Below, piece after piece: positions 18,762 through 27,444 of a stretch of 64,000 nt of DNA. The DNA lies in the NCBI GenBank assembly GCA_012513605.1, contig JAAZBV010000102.1, positions 24,058 to 88,057 on the forward strand, given 5' to 3'. A model generated the notes under the pieces. The model searched no databases, was not told the DNA's origin, and saw only the letters and a list, made by a program, of their open reading frames with translations. The stretch is from Desulfatiglans sp. (GTDB lineage Bacteria > Desulfobacterota > DSM-4660 > Desulfatiglandales > HGW-15). The position numbers and the translations under genes are program-made. The first letter of the stretch is position 1. Every line of letters starts with the position of its first letter.

Positions 18762-19529
18762 TTACTCCTCTACCTTGTCCAGGCCGCCCTTCATGGATTG
18801 ACGTACAACAAGGGAAAGGAAGTCTGCTGAAAATGTCTCCATCTCTGTGCCCAGTTCCGCCGCCTTGCTGTTGAAATAATTATAGGCAATAACAGCGGGT
18901 ATAGCGGCAAACAAACCAACTGCTGTTGCGATCAGGGCCTCCGATATACCGGGCGCAACAACAGCAAGGCTGGCTGACCCCTTGATTCCAATGCTCCTGA
19001 AAGACTCCATGATACCCCAGACCGTACCGAAAAGGCCTATGAATGGGGCTGCATTTCCTGTTGTAGCCAGGAATGCAAGTGCCTTTTCCATCCTGCTGTT
19101 TTCATGGATAACAGACCTCCTCAGTGCCCTTTCAATAGCTTCGGATATCCCGCTGATGTTATTCAGGGTGGCGTTTCCGTTCCCCTTAAGTTTTTTCAGC
19201 CTTATGAGTTCAGTATACCCCCTTATAAAGAGCTGTGCAACCGGGCTGTAAAAGAGGTCTTTGCTCTCTTTATAAATGCTTGTAAGCTCTGTGGCCTCCC
19301 AGAATATCTCCAGGAAATAGGCGGTTTCAAGCCTGGCATATCTGAAAAACCTGAGTTTAATAAAGATAATTGCCCAGCATGCTATTGAAAACCCTATCAG
19401 TGTAAACATAACAAGTTTGACAACAAGCCCTGCGTCAAGGAACATCTGGATAATATCGCTTCCAAAACCTACACCTGCCGCAGATGTGGCAGAGAGCAAA
19501 TGAGAATGTAATAGCTGAATGATATTCAT
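18762..19529 (-). CDS. tolQ: Tol-Pal system proton channel TolQ (ExbB/MotA family)
   Basis: 255 residues, three transmembrane helices. Visible motifs: MFLDAGLVVKLVMFTLIGFS near the N terminus, LAFLATTGNAAPFIGLFGTVWGIMESF, and ALIATAVGLFAAIPAVIAYNYFN, the ExbB/TolQ signatures. With TolR it forms the proton-driven motor that energises TolA. First gene of a six-gene operon; AAGGAC precedes the ATG. Confidence 0.94.
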   Translation of the reverse strand: MNIIQLLHSHLLSATSAAGVGFGSDIIQMFLDAGLVVKLVMFTLIGFSIACWAIIFIKLRFFRYARLETAYFLEIFWEATELTSIYKESKDLFYSPVAQLFIRGYTELIRLKKLKGNGNATLNNISGISEAIERALRRSVIHENSRMEKALAFLATTGNAAPFIGLFGTVWGIMESFRSIGIKGSASLAVVAPGISEALIATAVGLFAAIPAVIAYNYFNSKAAELGTEMETFSADFLSLVVRQSMKGGLDKVEE

Positions 19530-19854
19530 ATGATAGTCCTTCTTTTTTATTATTTTATTTCATGCAGTATAAATAAGTTATTGTCAGATGCAAGATAATT
19601 TGATCTGCCTTAACCTTTATCTTGCCAGGGGGAATTTTTTAGATGGAGCTTTCAGCAGTCAGCGGTCAGATGATTCTTTAGTTTGAAAACCTTTTGCTGA
19701 AAGCTGAAACCAAAGGGCTCACCGCTTGAATCCAAAAATATCAGATTTTGGATGGACACTATTTAACATTATCTGTATGATTCATTATTGTGTATAAGTA
19801 TGGCCTGTCGGGTTTAGCTTGAATCTTTAAACATATTATACAGGAGAAAGAGAT
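19530..19854. repeat. Intergenic region with dispersed repeat, copy 1
   Basis: Non-coding. Positions 19,641-19,720 contain a dispersed element whose ends are AGCTTTCAGC (19,647-19,656) and GCTGAAAGCT (19,696-19,705), exact inverted repeats. Related copies occur at about 29,034-29,127 and 38,271-38,346. The rest is the promoter region of the divergent tolQ and cytochrome genes. Confidence 0.55.
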
Positions 19855-20289
19855 ATGGGATGGAACAATCTATTTGCAGCAGTAAAAGAGAGGGCATGGC
19901 AAAAACATGAAGAAGCAGGGAAAAACTGGCTTGCCTTTATTGCCTTTGCCTTTTGTATCTCTTTTATCTTTTCTGTGGCCTATTCCCATGCACAGGATGG
20001 AAAAACAGGTGATATGAAGAAATTCTACCAGGTTAACTGCGTAAGATGCCACGGGGCAGACGGCTCTGCAATAGGGGTAGACGGCAAAAAGCTAAAGGGT
20101 GAGGACTTTACAGACCCCAGATGGCAGAAGAACACTGATGATGAAAAGATGATCAAGGTAATTCTTAATGGCAAATTTTTCGGGCTGGCAATGCCTGGAT
20201 ATAAAGAAATTATAACCCGTGAGGATGCAAAACGGATCGTTACAGAGATCATAAGGAAGAGTGAAAAGGGAAAAATCATTGCGCCATAG
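19855..20289 (+). CDS. Membrane-anchored monoheme cytochrome c
   Basis: 144 residues. One membrane helix at about residues 23-42 (WLAFIAFAFCISFIFSVAYS), then a class-I cytochrome domain with a single heme motif CVRCH and a probable distal methionine ligand in GLAMPGYKE. The domain faces the periplasm. It is a small electron carrier of unknown partner; no oxidase or reductase gene is adjacent. AGGAG precedes the ATG at the usual distance. Confidence 0.85.
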   Translation: MGWNNLFAAVKERAWQKHEEAGKNWLAFIAFAFCISFIFSVAYSHAQDGKTGDMKKFYQVNCVRCHGADGSAIGVDGKKLKGEDFTDPRWQKNTDDEKMIKVILNGKFFGLAMPGYKEIITREDAKRIVTEIIRKSEKGKIIAP

Positions 20290-20631
20290 AGTACATTGGC
20301 ATAAATACAATAGAAACTTTCTCACCACGGAGTACACGGAGAGCACTGAGAAAAGCTTTTTATTATTTTATCAATAATAATTTTTGTTTTTCTTAGCACC
20401 CTTTGCGTCTTTGCGGTTCAATTTCAGTCTGTCACTTCAACCATACGAACACACGGAGAGCACGGATAACATGTAGAATAATATTTAATATTTAGCCATG
20501 ATCTGCCGATAAGTACCTTGAATTGTCATCAAAATACTTAAGGGCTGCCATGCAAAGAAGATAAATAGGTCATTTACCTGTGATTCTTCAATAAATTTTA
20601 CAGCCTTTAGAAAGGTGCAACGAACTATACA
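20290..20631. repeat. Intergenic region with degenerate short repeats
   Basis: No gene. ACACGGAGAGCAC occurs twice (20,334-20,346 and 20,451-20,463), flanking CACCCTTTGCGTCTTTGCGG around 20,397-20,416. The pattern resembles eroded intergenic repeat material also seen near 4,975-5,035. Confidence 0.45.
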
Positions 20632-21471
20632 ATGTATATAAAATGCTGGGGTTCTAGGGGGTCGGTGCCGGTATCAGGTATTGATTACGTAAAATATGGC
20701 GGTGACACCACCTGCCTGGAGATACGTTCAGACAAAGATGATCTAGTTATACTGGATGCAGGGACAGGTATAAGGCGGCTCGGCCTGGACCTCCTTGCCC
20801 AAAAGCGTTACTCTGTTGATATGCTCTTCACACATGCGCACTGGGACCACCTTATGGGCTTTCCCTTTTTTGCGCCCATATACAATGAAAACTTCAGGAT
20901 CAGCATGAAGGGATGCCCCTTTGCCCAGAAATTTATAGAGAGCATGCTGGGCAAGGTCATGTCGCAGCCCAATTTTCCTATAGAATATTCAGATCTGAAG
21001 GCATCCTTTGATTATCTGCCTGAGTGCCCATTTACTCTTCATATAGGCGCATTAACAATAACGCCTGTACCCATAAGCCACCCTAACAGGGGCAGCGGGT
21101 ATAAATTCAGGGAGAATGGCACCAGTTTTGTGTTCCTCACGGATAATGAGCTTGCCTTTCAGCATAAAGGGGGCCTTGGTTTTGATGATTATGTGGAGTT
21201 TTGCAGTGGGGCAGACCTCCTGATGCATGATGCAGAATACACCCCTGAAGAGTATCCATCTGTAAGACAGTGGGGCCATTCAACCTACGTGGACGCCCTT
21301 GACCTGGCTATAAAGGCAGGGGTGAAGAGGCTTGGCCTTTTTCATCTTAACCAGGGGAGATCAGACAGGGCTGTTGATGAGATTGTAGAGCAGTGCCGAA
21401 AGATCATATCTGAAAGAGGCGCAGCCCTTGAGTGTTTTGCGGTCGGCATGGATATGACCTTTGAGGTGTAG
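20632..21471 (+). CDS. Metallo-beta-lactamase-fold hydrolase
   Basis: 279 residues. Metal-binding motif THAHWDH (H-x-H-x-D-H), VKYGGDTTCLEI and LDAGTGIR near the N terminus, ISHPN, the later LTDNE and MHDAEYTPEEY segments and a final LFHLNQ histidine give a full set of di-metal ligands. The GSRGSVP start is typical of a group of MBL proteins with phosphodiesterase-like members. Substrate unknown; the group includes enzymes acting on cyclic nucleotides and phosphonate-type esters. Convergent with the M19 peptidase, with no gap. Confidence 0.85.
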   Translation: MYIKCWGSRGSVPVSGIDYVKYGGDTTCLEIRSDKDDLVILDAGTGIRRLGLDLLAQKRYSVDMLFTHAHWDHLMGFPFFAPIYNENFRISMKGCPFAQKFIESMLGKVMSQPNFPIEYSDLKASFDYLPECPFTLHIGALTITPVPISHPNRGSGYKFRENGTSFVFLTDNELAFQHKGGLGFDDYVEFCSGADLLMHDAEYTPEEYPSVRQWGHSTYVDALDLAIKAGVKRLGLFHLNQGRSDRAVDEIVEQCRKIISERGAALECFAVGMDMTFEV

Positions 21472-22491
21472 TTATAAAATCCCTTCATATATCCTTAGCC
21501 AGTTGAGCCCCATGATCTTATCAATTGCCTCCTTCGTATAACCATGCGTCTTCATGATTTTCTTTAATGCCTTTAAGCCGGTGTGATTCTCCATGCCTTT
21601 GGCAGGTATATCAAACCCGTAGAAATCAGACCCGATGGCCGCATAATCTGGCCCGAATTTCTGCACAACAGAATCAAGATGAATAAAGATATCCTCTATC
21701 TCTGCTTCACCTGTTAGCGTAAGCATCTCAGGGTTAAATGTGATACCGACTAGCCCCTCTCTCTCGCACAGGTGGCGCACCTGCGATAGGTCAAGGTTTC
21801 TCTGGAGGTTGCATCTTTCCCGTATCCCTGTATGGGTTGAAACGCATGGCCTTTCTACAAGGTCCATGAGCTGGTAAAAGCAGGCAGGGTGAAGGTGCAC
21901 AACGTCTATCAGGATATTATTATCATTAAGCATGTGGATAACCTCACGGCCAGCGGGTGTAATGCCGTCAGAGTGAACCACAGAGTTGCCATCCGCAAGC
22001 CTGTTTTTACCCGCATGGGTAAGGCCGACAATAAAAATGCCCCGCTCTCTCAGGCTAAGGGCAAGGCCGATGTTATCTGCCAGCACATCCGCATTTTCAA
22101 GGAGGAGGATGGTGCCGATTAACTCCCTGTTTTCTTTTATCGCGGAGATATCGTTCATGCTTCTCACACGGGTAATATCTTCAATCACCTTCATGGTAAA
22201 ATCATAATTCTGCTGAAATTGGGCCTTTGACATTTCATCATTATATTTATCCTGGCAGTATATGGCAGTGGCAAAGAGCCTTACACCTGACCTCTTTAAG
22301 GTTTCACTGGTCACAGGCCCCTGCTCAAGTTCATCAAACCTTTTACCCCTGGCATAGTGTGCCATGTAACAGGGGAGATCAACATGACCGTCTACATAAA
22401 AGAGGTCTGGCTCTGGCTCCTCTTTTTTATATTCTGCCGTAAGCTCTGCAATCAAATTCTCATCAGGCAAGATTATAAGCCTGTCACTCAT
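21472..22491 (-). CDS. Membrane dipeptidase family M19
   Basis: 339 residues. Peptidase M19 (renal dipeptidase) pattern: DGHVDLP (first zinc ligands; here H-V-D), LLLENAD (bridging glutamate), GLTHAGKNRLADG, VDVVHLHPACFYQL and VSTHTGIRERCNLQRNL, then GSDFYGF near the C terminus. These zinc enzymes hydrolyse dipeptides and beta-lactam-like bonds. A TTG three bases earlier is possible, but GGAGG lies seven bases before the ATG at 22,491. No signal peptide is seen, so it is probably cytoplasmic. Confidence 0.88.
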   Translation of the reverse strand: MSDRLIILPDENLIAELTAEYKKEEPEPDLFYVDGHVDLPCYMAHYARGKRFDELEQGPVTSETLKRSGVRLFATAIYCQDKYNDEMSKAQFQQNYDFTMKVIEDITRVRSMNDISAIKENRELIGTILLLENADVLADNIGLALSLRERGIFIVGLTHAGKNRLADGNSVVHSDGITPAGREVIHMLNDNNILIDVVHLHPACFYQLMDLVERPCVSTHTGIRERCNLQRNLDLSQVRHLCEREGLVGITFNPEMLTLTGEAEIEDIFIHLDSVVQKFGPDYAAIGSDFYGFDIPAKGMENHTGLKALKKIMKTHGYTKEAIDKIMGLNWLRIYEGIL

Positions 22492-22664
22492 CAAAACACC
22501 TCCATTATCTTTTATCAGTCATATCCTACAAGAGAGGGGATGGATGTCAAAAGGTTTTTAATGCGCTTACGTGTAAAAAAACAGAAGTGGTGTTGCCAAA
22601 TCCTCAAAATATGATTAATTATGGAAAACAGGAAAAATGACCGGAAACAGGTGAAGGAGCTGAG

Positions 22665-23621
22665 ATGAAAAAATGGCTGAGTGAAGAGCTTATTTGCCCG
22701 GAATGCTTAAACAGACATGCTGATGAAGAGATCCGGCTGACCTTGGAAATCAGGCAGGAAACTGATGACGATATTTTAGAGGGCCTTCTTACCTGTCCGC
22801 TCTGCGGAAGAGGTTATGATATCAATGATGGTATTGCCGTGGTAGTACCGGAAAAGAGCCTGCCCATAATAAGAAACATAACCGGGTACGGCTCATTCTC
22901 CATGAGTTCATCCTATCTGTGGAGCCATTACTCTGAATTTTTAAATGATCCCGATCAGACAGACGCCTATAAAAGGTGGGCAGAGGCATTAAACCCTGGT
23001 AAGGGGTGGGCACTTGATATCGGCTGTGCAGTGGGAAGGCTCACCCTGGAGATGACAAAGAGCCATGAGAGGGCTGTTGGCATAGATACATCCCTCTCTT
23101 TTATCCGGTCTGCCCGAAAACTGATGCATCAAAGGGGTCTGGAATTTGATTTGATATTAGAGGGAGAGATCACTGAAAGGAGGTCCGGCAGGCTGGACCC
23201 TGGCTTCAGGTTTGAAAATGCGGATTTTATTGTGGCGGACGCAATGGCGCTGCCTTTCCGCACGGATCGTTTTGCCACGGCAAGTTCAGTTAATATACTG
23301 GAAAAGGTGCCTGATCCCTCTTTACACCTTTCAGAGGCTAACAGGGTAATGGATAAGACAAATGCATGTTTTCTCTTTTCAGACCCCTTTTCGTGGGATG
23401 AAACCGTAAGCCACCCTGATCTCTGGCTGGGAGGAAGAAATAAAGGCCCATTCAAGGGCTTTGGTATAGATAATATTTCCCGGATGCTTCGTGAAGGCGA
23501 TGGTATATTTTCGCCTCCATTCACCATTCAGGAGAGAGGCGCTATTCAATGGAAAATAAGAAAGACAAGGAACCTGCGGGAACACATCACCTCACAGTTC
23601 CTGATAGCACAGAGAGGTTAA
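22665..23621 (+). CDS. SAM-dependent methyltransferase with N-terminal zinc ribbon
   Basis: 318 residues. N-terminal CPECLNRH and CPLCGRGYDINDGIAVVVPE form a Trm112-like zinc ribbon (C-x2-C pairs about 50 residues apart). The class-I methyltransferase core has the SAM-binding LDIGCAVGRLTLEM loop at about residues 117-130 and an acidic GIDTS second motif; ADAMALPFRTDRF is motif IV-like. Substrate unknown. It lies 21 bases before the molybdopterin oxidoreductase with a strong AAGGAG of its own, and is probably in one transcript with it. Confidence 0.82.
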   Translation: MKKWLSEELICPECLNRHADEEIRLTLEIRQETDDDILEGLLTCPLCGRGYDINDGIAVVVPEKSLPIIRNITGYGSFSMSSSYLWSHYSEFLNDPDQTDAYKRWAEALNPGKGWALDIGCAVGRLTLEMTKSHERAVGIDTSLSFIRSARKLMHQRGLEFDLILEGEITERRSGRLDPGFRFENADFIVADAMALPFRTDRFATASSVNILEKVPDPSLHLSEANRVMDKTNACFLFSDPFSWDETVSHPDLWLGGRNKGPFKGFGIDNISRMLREGDGIFSPPFTIQERGAIQWKIRKTRNLREHITSQFLIAQRG

Positions 23622-23642
23622 CGATATAAGGAGAACCCCGGC

Positions 23643-25850
23643 GTGACAAAAGAAAAACATGGAATCTGCGGGATATGCTTCCACAGCCCCGGCTGCGGGG
23701 CAATAGTCCACTTTGATGATGAAGGGAAAATAGTGAGGCTTACCCCTGATCCTGAAGCCCCCATGGGAAAGGTGCTATGCCCTATGGCCGGGAGCGCAGC
23801 ACAGATCATATATTCGGAAAGCAGGATCAAACAACCCATGAAACGGAAAGGGCCAAAGGGTAAACTCGATTTTGAGCCCATAACCTGGGATGAGGCATAT
23901 GACATCATTGTGAATAAATTGAAGGAATTGAAGGCTGCCCACGGCCCTGAATCCATAGGTTTTTACGCGGGTACCGGGACCTATGAACGGGCATTTAAAG
24001 ATGCATTTCAGCTAAAAGGTTCTGAGATCTACCTCGCATCCAGCATTCTCTTTCCTTTCGGGTCACCCAATACATTCGGTGTGGGGGCGCCGTGCTACAC
24101 ATCCCTGGGCGTTTTAGCGCCAAAGGTTACTTTTGGCAACCTGCATATCGATATGTTTTCCGATGTTGATAACTCGGACCTGATAGTTGTGTGGGGGACC
24201 GACCCCTCAACCTCCACACCTCCTGAAATGTTCCACCGCATTGTCAGGGCTGCAAACGAGGGCGCCCGAATTATAGTCATTGACCCAAGGCGGACTGCCT
24301 CGGCAAAACTGCAAGGCAGCATGTGGGTGCAGATCCGGCCTGGCACCGACGGGGCGCTTGCACTGGGGCTTTCTCATATCCTTATCCGTGATGGACTCAC
24401 TGATGATGAGTTTGTGGAGAACTGGACACTGGGATATGAAGAGTTTAAAGGGTATGTAAAGGAGTTTACCCCGGAAAAGGTCTCGGGCATTACAGGAATA
24501 TCCCCGGAGGTAATAGAAGAGCTGGCCCATGAGATAGCCAACGCAGAGGGCGCAAGCTATGTAATGTACACAGGTCTCGAGTATACTAAATCCGGCGTGC
24601 ATAACATAAGGGCGGTCATGGTGCTCTGGGCCCTGGCAGGGCAGCTCGATGTAGAGGGAGGCCGCTGCTTTGTCCAGCAGGAAAACCGGATAAAACTGAA
24701 CAGGGATCACCAGGTTGAAACCCCCGGATTTGACAGATCAATAGGTAAAGGCCATTTCCCCCTCTATTCTCATTTCTGCGGCGGAGAACCCCATGCTAGC
24801 CTGCTTCCACGTGCGCTCCTCCATTCGGATCCCTATAAAATAAGGGGACTGTTTATAATGGGCGCCTCCATCCTCACTGCATGGCCCGACCCTATCCAGT
24901 GGCAGAAGGCATTTAATGAACTGGATTTCATGGTATCGATAGACCTCCAGTTCACAAGGGACGCTGCATGGGCCGATATTGTGCTGCCGGCCACCACCGC
25001 CTTTGAGCAGGCCTCCTACTGTTTTTATGGTAATGCCATACGGATTCGGGAAAAGATGATAGACCCTGTTGGCGACAGCAAACCATGCTTTACCATCCTC
25101 ACCGAACTCGCGGAGAGGCTTGGTTATGGAGAGAGATTTCCTGCAAACGAGATGGAGCTCCTCGATAAAGTACTGAAAGGTACTGGAATTACAAGGGCCG
25201 AACTGGAACAGGCGCCTTTACATACTGTCCGGAAAAATCCCGAGCCGATGAGGTACAGGAAGTGGGAAACCGGCGGACTTAGAAAGGATGGGAAACCAGG
25301 GTTTGAGACCCCATCAGGAAGGTTTGAGATCAAATCAAAGGTTTTGGAGGAGATGGGGTACGACGGACTTCCAGTATACGAGGAATCCTATGAAACCCCT
25401 GTGAGTCAGCCGCAGATGCTCAACCGCTTTCCCCTTATCCTGGGCACAGGCCCATTTAAACCCGATATGAAGTCCTGCTTGAGGGCCATACCTGACTTCA
25501 TGGAGAGATATCCCAACCCCATGGTGCAGATGAATCCTGAGGATGCAAAAGAGAGGGATATTGAAACAGGCGATTCTGTTGTTGTAAAGACTATCCGGGG
25601 TTTTGTAGAGATGACCGCGGATGTTACCGGGGATATCATGGAAGGATATGTCTATGCCCCTGTGGGAGGCGGCGGGCCACAGGGGACAGAATCCTGGAGA
25701 AGGGCCAATATAAATGTGCTGACTGACCTGAAACAGTTTGACCCGATTTCAGGTTTTCCGACCTACAAGACCCTGCTGTGTCAGGTCAAAAAGAAGCGTC
25801 GGCAGCGGACTATTGTGGTTCAGGACCCCAGTCTGGGGTGTGTGGGGTAA
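23643..25850 (+). CDS. Molybdopterin (Mo/W-bisPGD) oxidoreductase, cytoplasmic type
   Basis: 735 residues, GTG start with AAGGAG upstream. N-terminal Fe-S motif CGICFHSPGC plus a later C (in VLCPMAG) would bind a [4Fe-4S] cluster. The DMSO-reductase-family core follows; GAPCYTS near residue 157 offers a cysteine as a metal ligand candidate. The dinucleotide-binding C-terminal domain (RFPLILGTGPFK, GDSVVVKTIRGFVEMTADVT, YAPVGGGGPQGT) is complete. No twin-arginine signal, so cytoplasmic. The reaction is unknown; formate, thiosulfate, arsenate, nitrate and aromatic substrates are all served by relatives. The next gene encodes a likely electron partner. Confidence 0.85.
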   Translation: MTKEKHGICGICFHSPGCGAIVHFDDEGKIVRLTPDPEAPMGKVLCPMAGSAAQIIYSESRIKQPMKRKGPKGKLDFEPITWDEAYDIIVNKLKELKAAHGPESIGFYAGTGTYERAFKDAFQLKGSEIYLASSILFPFGSPNTFGVGAPCYTSLGVLAPKVTFGNLHIDMFSDVDNSDLIVVWGTDPSTSTPPEMFHRIVRAANEGARIIVIDPRRTASAKLQGSMWVQIRPGTDGALALGLSHILIRDGLTDDEFVENWTLGYEEFKGYVKEFTPEKVSGITGISPEVIEELAHEIANAEGASYVMYTGLEYTKSGVHNIRAVMVLWALAGQLDVEGGRCFVQQENRIKLNRDHQVETPGFDRSIGKGHFPLYSHFCGGEPHASLLPRALLHSDPYKIRGLFIMGASILTAWPDPIQWQKAFNELDFMVSIDLQFTRDAAWADIVLPATTAFEQASYCFYGNAIRIREKMIDPVGDSKPCFTILTELAERLGYGERFPANEMELLDKVLKGTGITRAELEQAPLHTVRKNPEPMRYRKWETGGLRKDGKPGFETPSGRFEIKSKVLEEMGYDGLPVYEESYETPVSQPQMLNRFPLILGTGPFKPDMKSCLRAIPDFMERYPNPMVQMNPEDAKERDIETGDSVVVKTIRGFVEMTADVTGDIMEGYVYAPVGGGGPQGTESWRRANINVLTDLKQFDPISGFPTYKTLLCQVKKKRRQRTIVVQDPSLGCVG

Positions 25851-25915
25851 AAGCAGGGTTTAAGGTTCAGGGTTCAGGGCGCAAGGTTTTTGGAAAATAC
25901 AGGTAATACAAAAGA

Positions 25916-26015
25916 CTCCCAGCCCCTGGTGGGAGGGGCCGGGGGAGGGGGATAAAATTCCTGTAGCATCTGTCTTTTCCACCCTCTCCCGACCTCTCCC
26001 ATCCAGGGAGAGGAG
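25916..26015. repeat. GC-rich imperfect inverted repeat (MITE-like)
   Basis: Two arms of about 35 bases, 25,916-25,950 and 25,981-26,015, are imperfect reverse complements (GGTGGGAGGGGCC against the complement of GACCTCTCCCATCC). About 30 unrelated bases separate them. It lies in the 237-base gap between the Mo-oxidoreductase and Fe-S genes. In sequence style it resembles short mobile repeats of many bacterial genomes, and might also act as a partial terminator. Confidence 0.55.
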
Positions 26016-26087
26016 ATTCGGTTGAAACAATATTGGGTTTTATACCCGACCTTTTTTACAGGCATCTGGTAATCAAATAGGAATAAT

Positions 26088-27380
26088 ATGGAAGAAAAAG
26101 ATAGCAACATGGCCGAACTAAAGACCGAATTCAGAAAGAATGTAAACCAACTTCTTCAAGGCTGCGACCTTGACCTCTGCCTGACCTGTAATGCCTGCGC
26201 AGAGGCATGCCCTGCAACAGGTCTTGAGGAGATGGACCCGAAGAAATTCATTAAAATGGTAGCTGAGGGCAAGGATGAAGAGGCCATCACCACGCCCTGG
26301 GTGTGGATGTGCAGCATGTGCGAGGGGTGCCGATCAGTATGTCCCGCGAAGGCAGATATAGCGGGAGTGGTAGGACTTGCGAGAGAGGCATGGCCCAAAG
26401 AAAAAAAACCAAAGGGGATTACAGGCTCCTGCGATATGGCATTAAAAAGCGACACGTGCAGCGCCATGGGTATATCCGGAGAAGACTTCCGGTTTAGTGT
26501 TGAAGAGACGCTCGAAGAGGTGCGGGATGAACAGGAGGGGTGGAAAAACCTTGATGCTTCTGTTAACAGGAAAGGTGCCTGTTTCTTTCTTAACCAGAAC
26601 TCCAGAGAACCTGCTATGGAACCTGATGAAATGGTCCCGCTGTGGAAGATACTTCATCTTGCCGGGGCTGACTGGACGTATGGCACTAAGGGCTGGGCCG
26701 CTGAAAATTATTGCATGTTCGCCCGGGACCTTAAAGGCTGGGAGCATATAGTCAGGGTAAAGGCAAAGGCCGTAGAGAACTTAGGCTGCAAGGTGTGGCT
26801 CAATACTGAATGCGCTCATGAAATGTATGCCTTCAGGAGCGGCCTTAAAAGATTCAGTATCCCTCATAATTTTGCGGTTAAAAGCATTGTACAGTATTAC
26901 GCCCAGTGGATTAAGGAGGGAAAGCTGGCGGTGAATTCAGACTGGAACAAAGAGCTTAATATAAAATTTACAGTCCATGATCCGTGTCAGCTAGTAAGAA
27001 AGTCATTTGGCGACCCTGTTGCAGAGGATCTCCGGTATGTTGTAAAAACAGTGGTTGGTGAAAAAAATTTTATTGATATGATACCCAACCGTTCTCTTAA
27101 TTACTGCTGCGGGGGAGGCGGCGGGTATCTGCAGTCCGGGTTCACTGAGGCCCGCCACAAATTCGGGGCTAAAAAATTCAACCAAATAAAGGCTACAGGT
27201 GCGGATTACTGTATTACAGCATGTCATAACTGTCACACCCAGATCCGTGATCTTAATGAGCACTATAAAGGCGGTTATCACACGATCCATCTCTGGACTA
27301 TCATTTGCCTTGCACTCGGGTGCCTTGGTGAGAATGAAAGGGGATATCTCGGGCCGGATCTTGCCGAGGCAGGATTATAG
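26088..27380 (+). CDS. HdrD/GlpC-like Fe-S oxidoreductase
   Basis: 430 residues. Two ferredoxin-type clusters at the N terminus (CLTCNACAEACPATG and CSMCEGCRSVCPAKAD), and two cysteine-rich (CCG-type) domains further on, the second with CCGGGGGY near the C terminus, as in heterodisulfide reductase subunit D, GlpC and lactate-oxidation proteins. Such proteins relay electrons between soluble dehydrogenases and quinones or thiols. It follows the Mo-oxidoreductase on the same strand (237 bases, with an inverted repeat between), so it is a likely partner. AGGA at a short distance supports the ATG; a second ATG at 26,109 is possible. Confidence 0.85.
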   Translation: MEEKDSNMAELKTEFRKNVNQLLQGCDLDLCLTCNACAEACPATGLEEMDPKKFIKMVAEGKDEEAITTPWVWMCSMCEGCRSVCPAKADIAGVVGLAREAWPKEKKPKGITGSCDMALKSDTCSAMGISGEDFRFSVEETLEEVRDEQEGWKNLDASVNRKGACFFLNQNSREPAMEPDEMVPLWKILHLAGADWTYGTKGWAAENYCMFARDLKGWEHIVRVKAKAVENLGCKVWLNTECAHEMYAFRSGLKRFSIPHNFAVKSIVQYYAQWIKEGKLAVNSDWNKELNIKFTVHDPCQLVRKSFGDPVAEDLRYVVKTVVGEKNFIDMIPNRSLNYCCGGGGGYLQSGFTEARHKFGAKKFNQIKATGADYCITACHNCHTQIRDLNEHYKGGYHTIHLWTIICLALGCLGENERGYLGPDLAEAGL

Positions 27381-27413
27381 CGCCTCTTTTGCGATTGGTT
27401 TTGTAAAGAGGCG
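27381..27413 (+). terminator. Hairpin after the Fe-S oxidoreductase gene
   Basis: CGCCTCTTT (27,381-27,389) is the exact complement of AAAGAGGCG (27,405-27,413), immediately after the stop codon. It also faces the convergent gltX gene, so it may act for both. Confidence 0.55.
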
Positions 27414-27444
27414 ACTAAAGCCTTGTGTATAAATGGGAGTCGGG

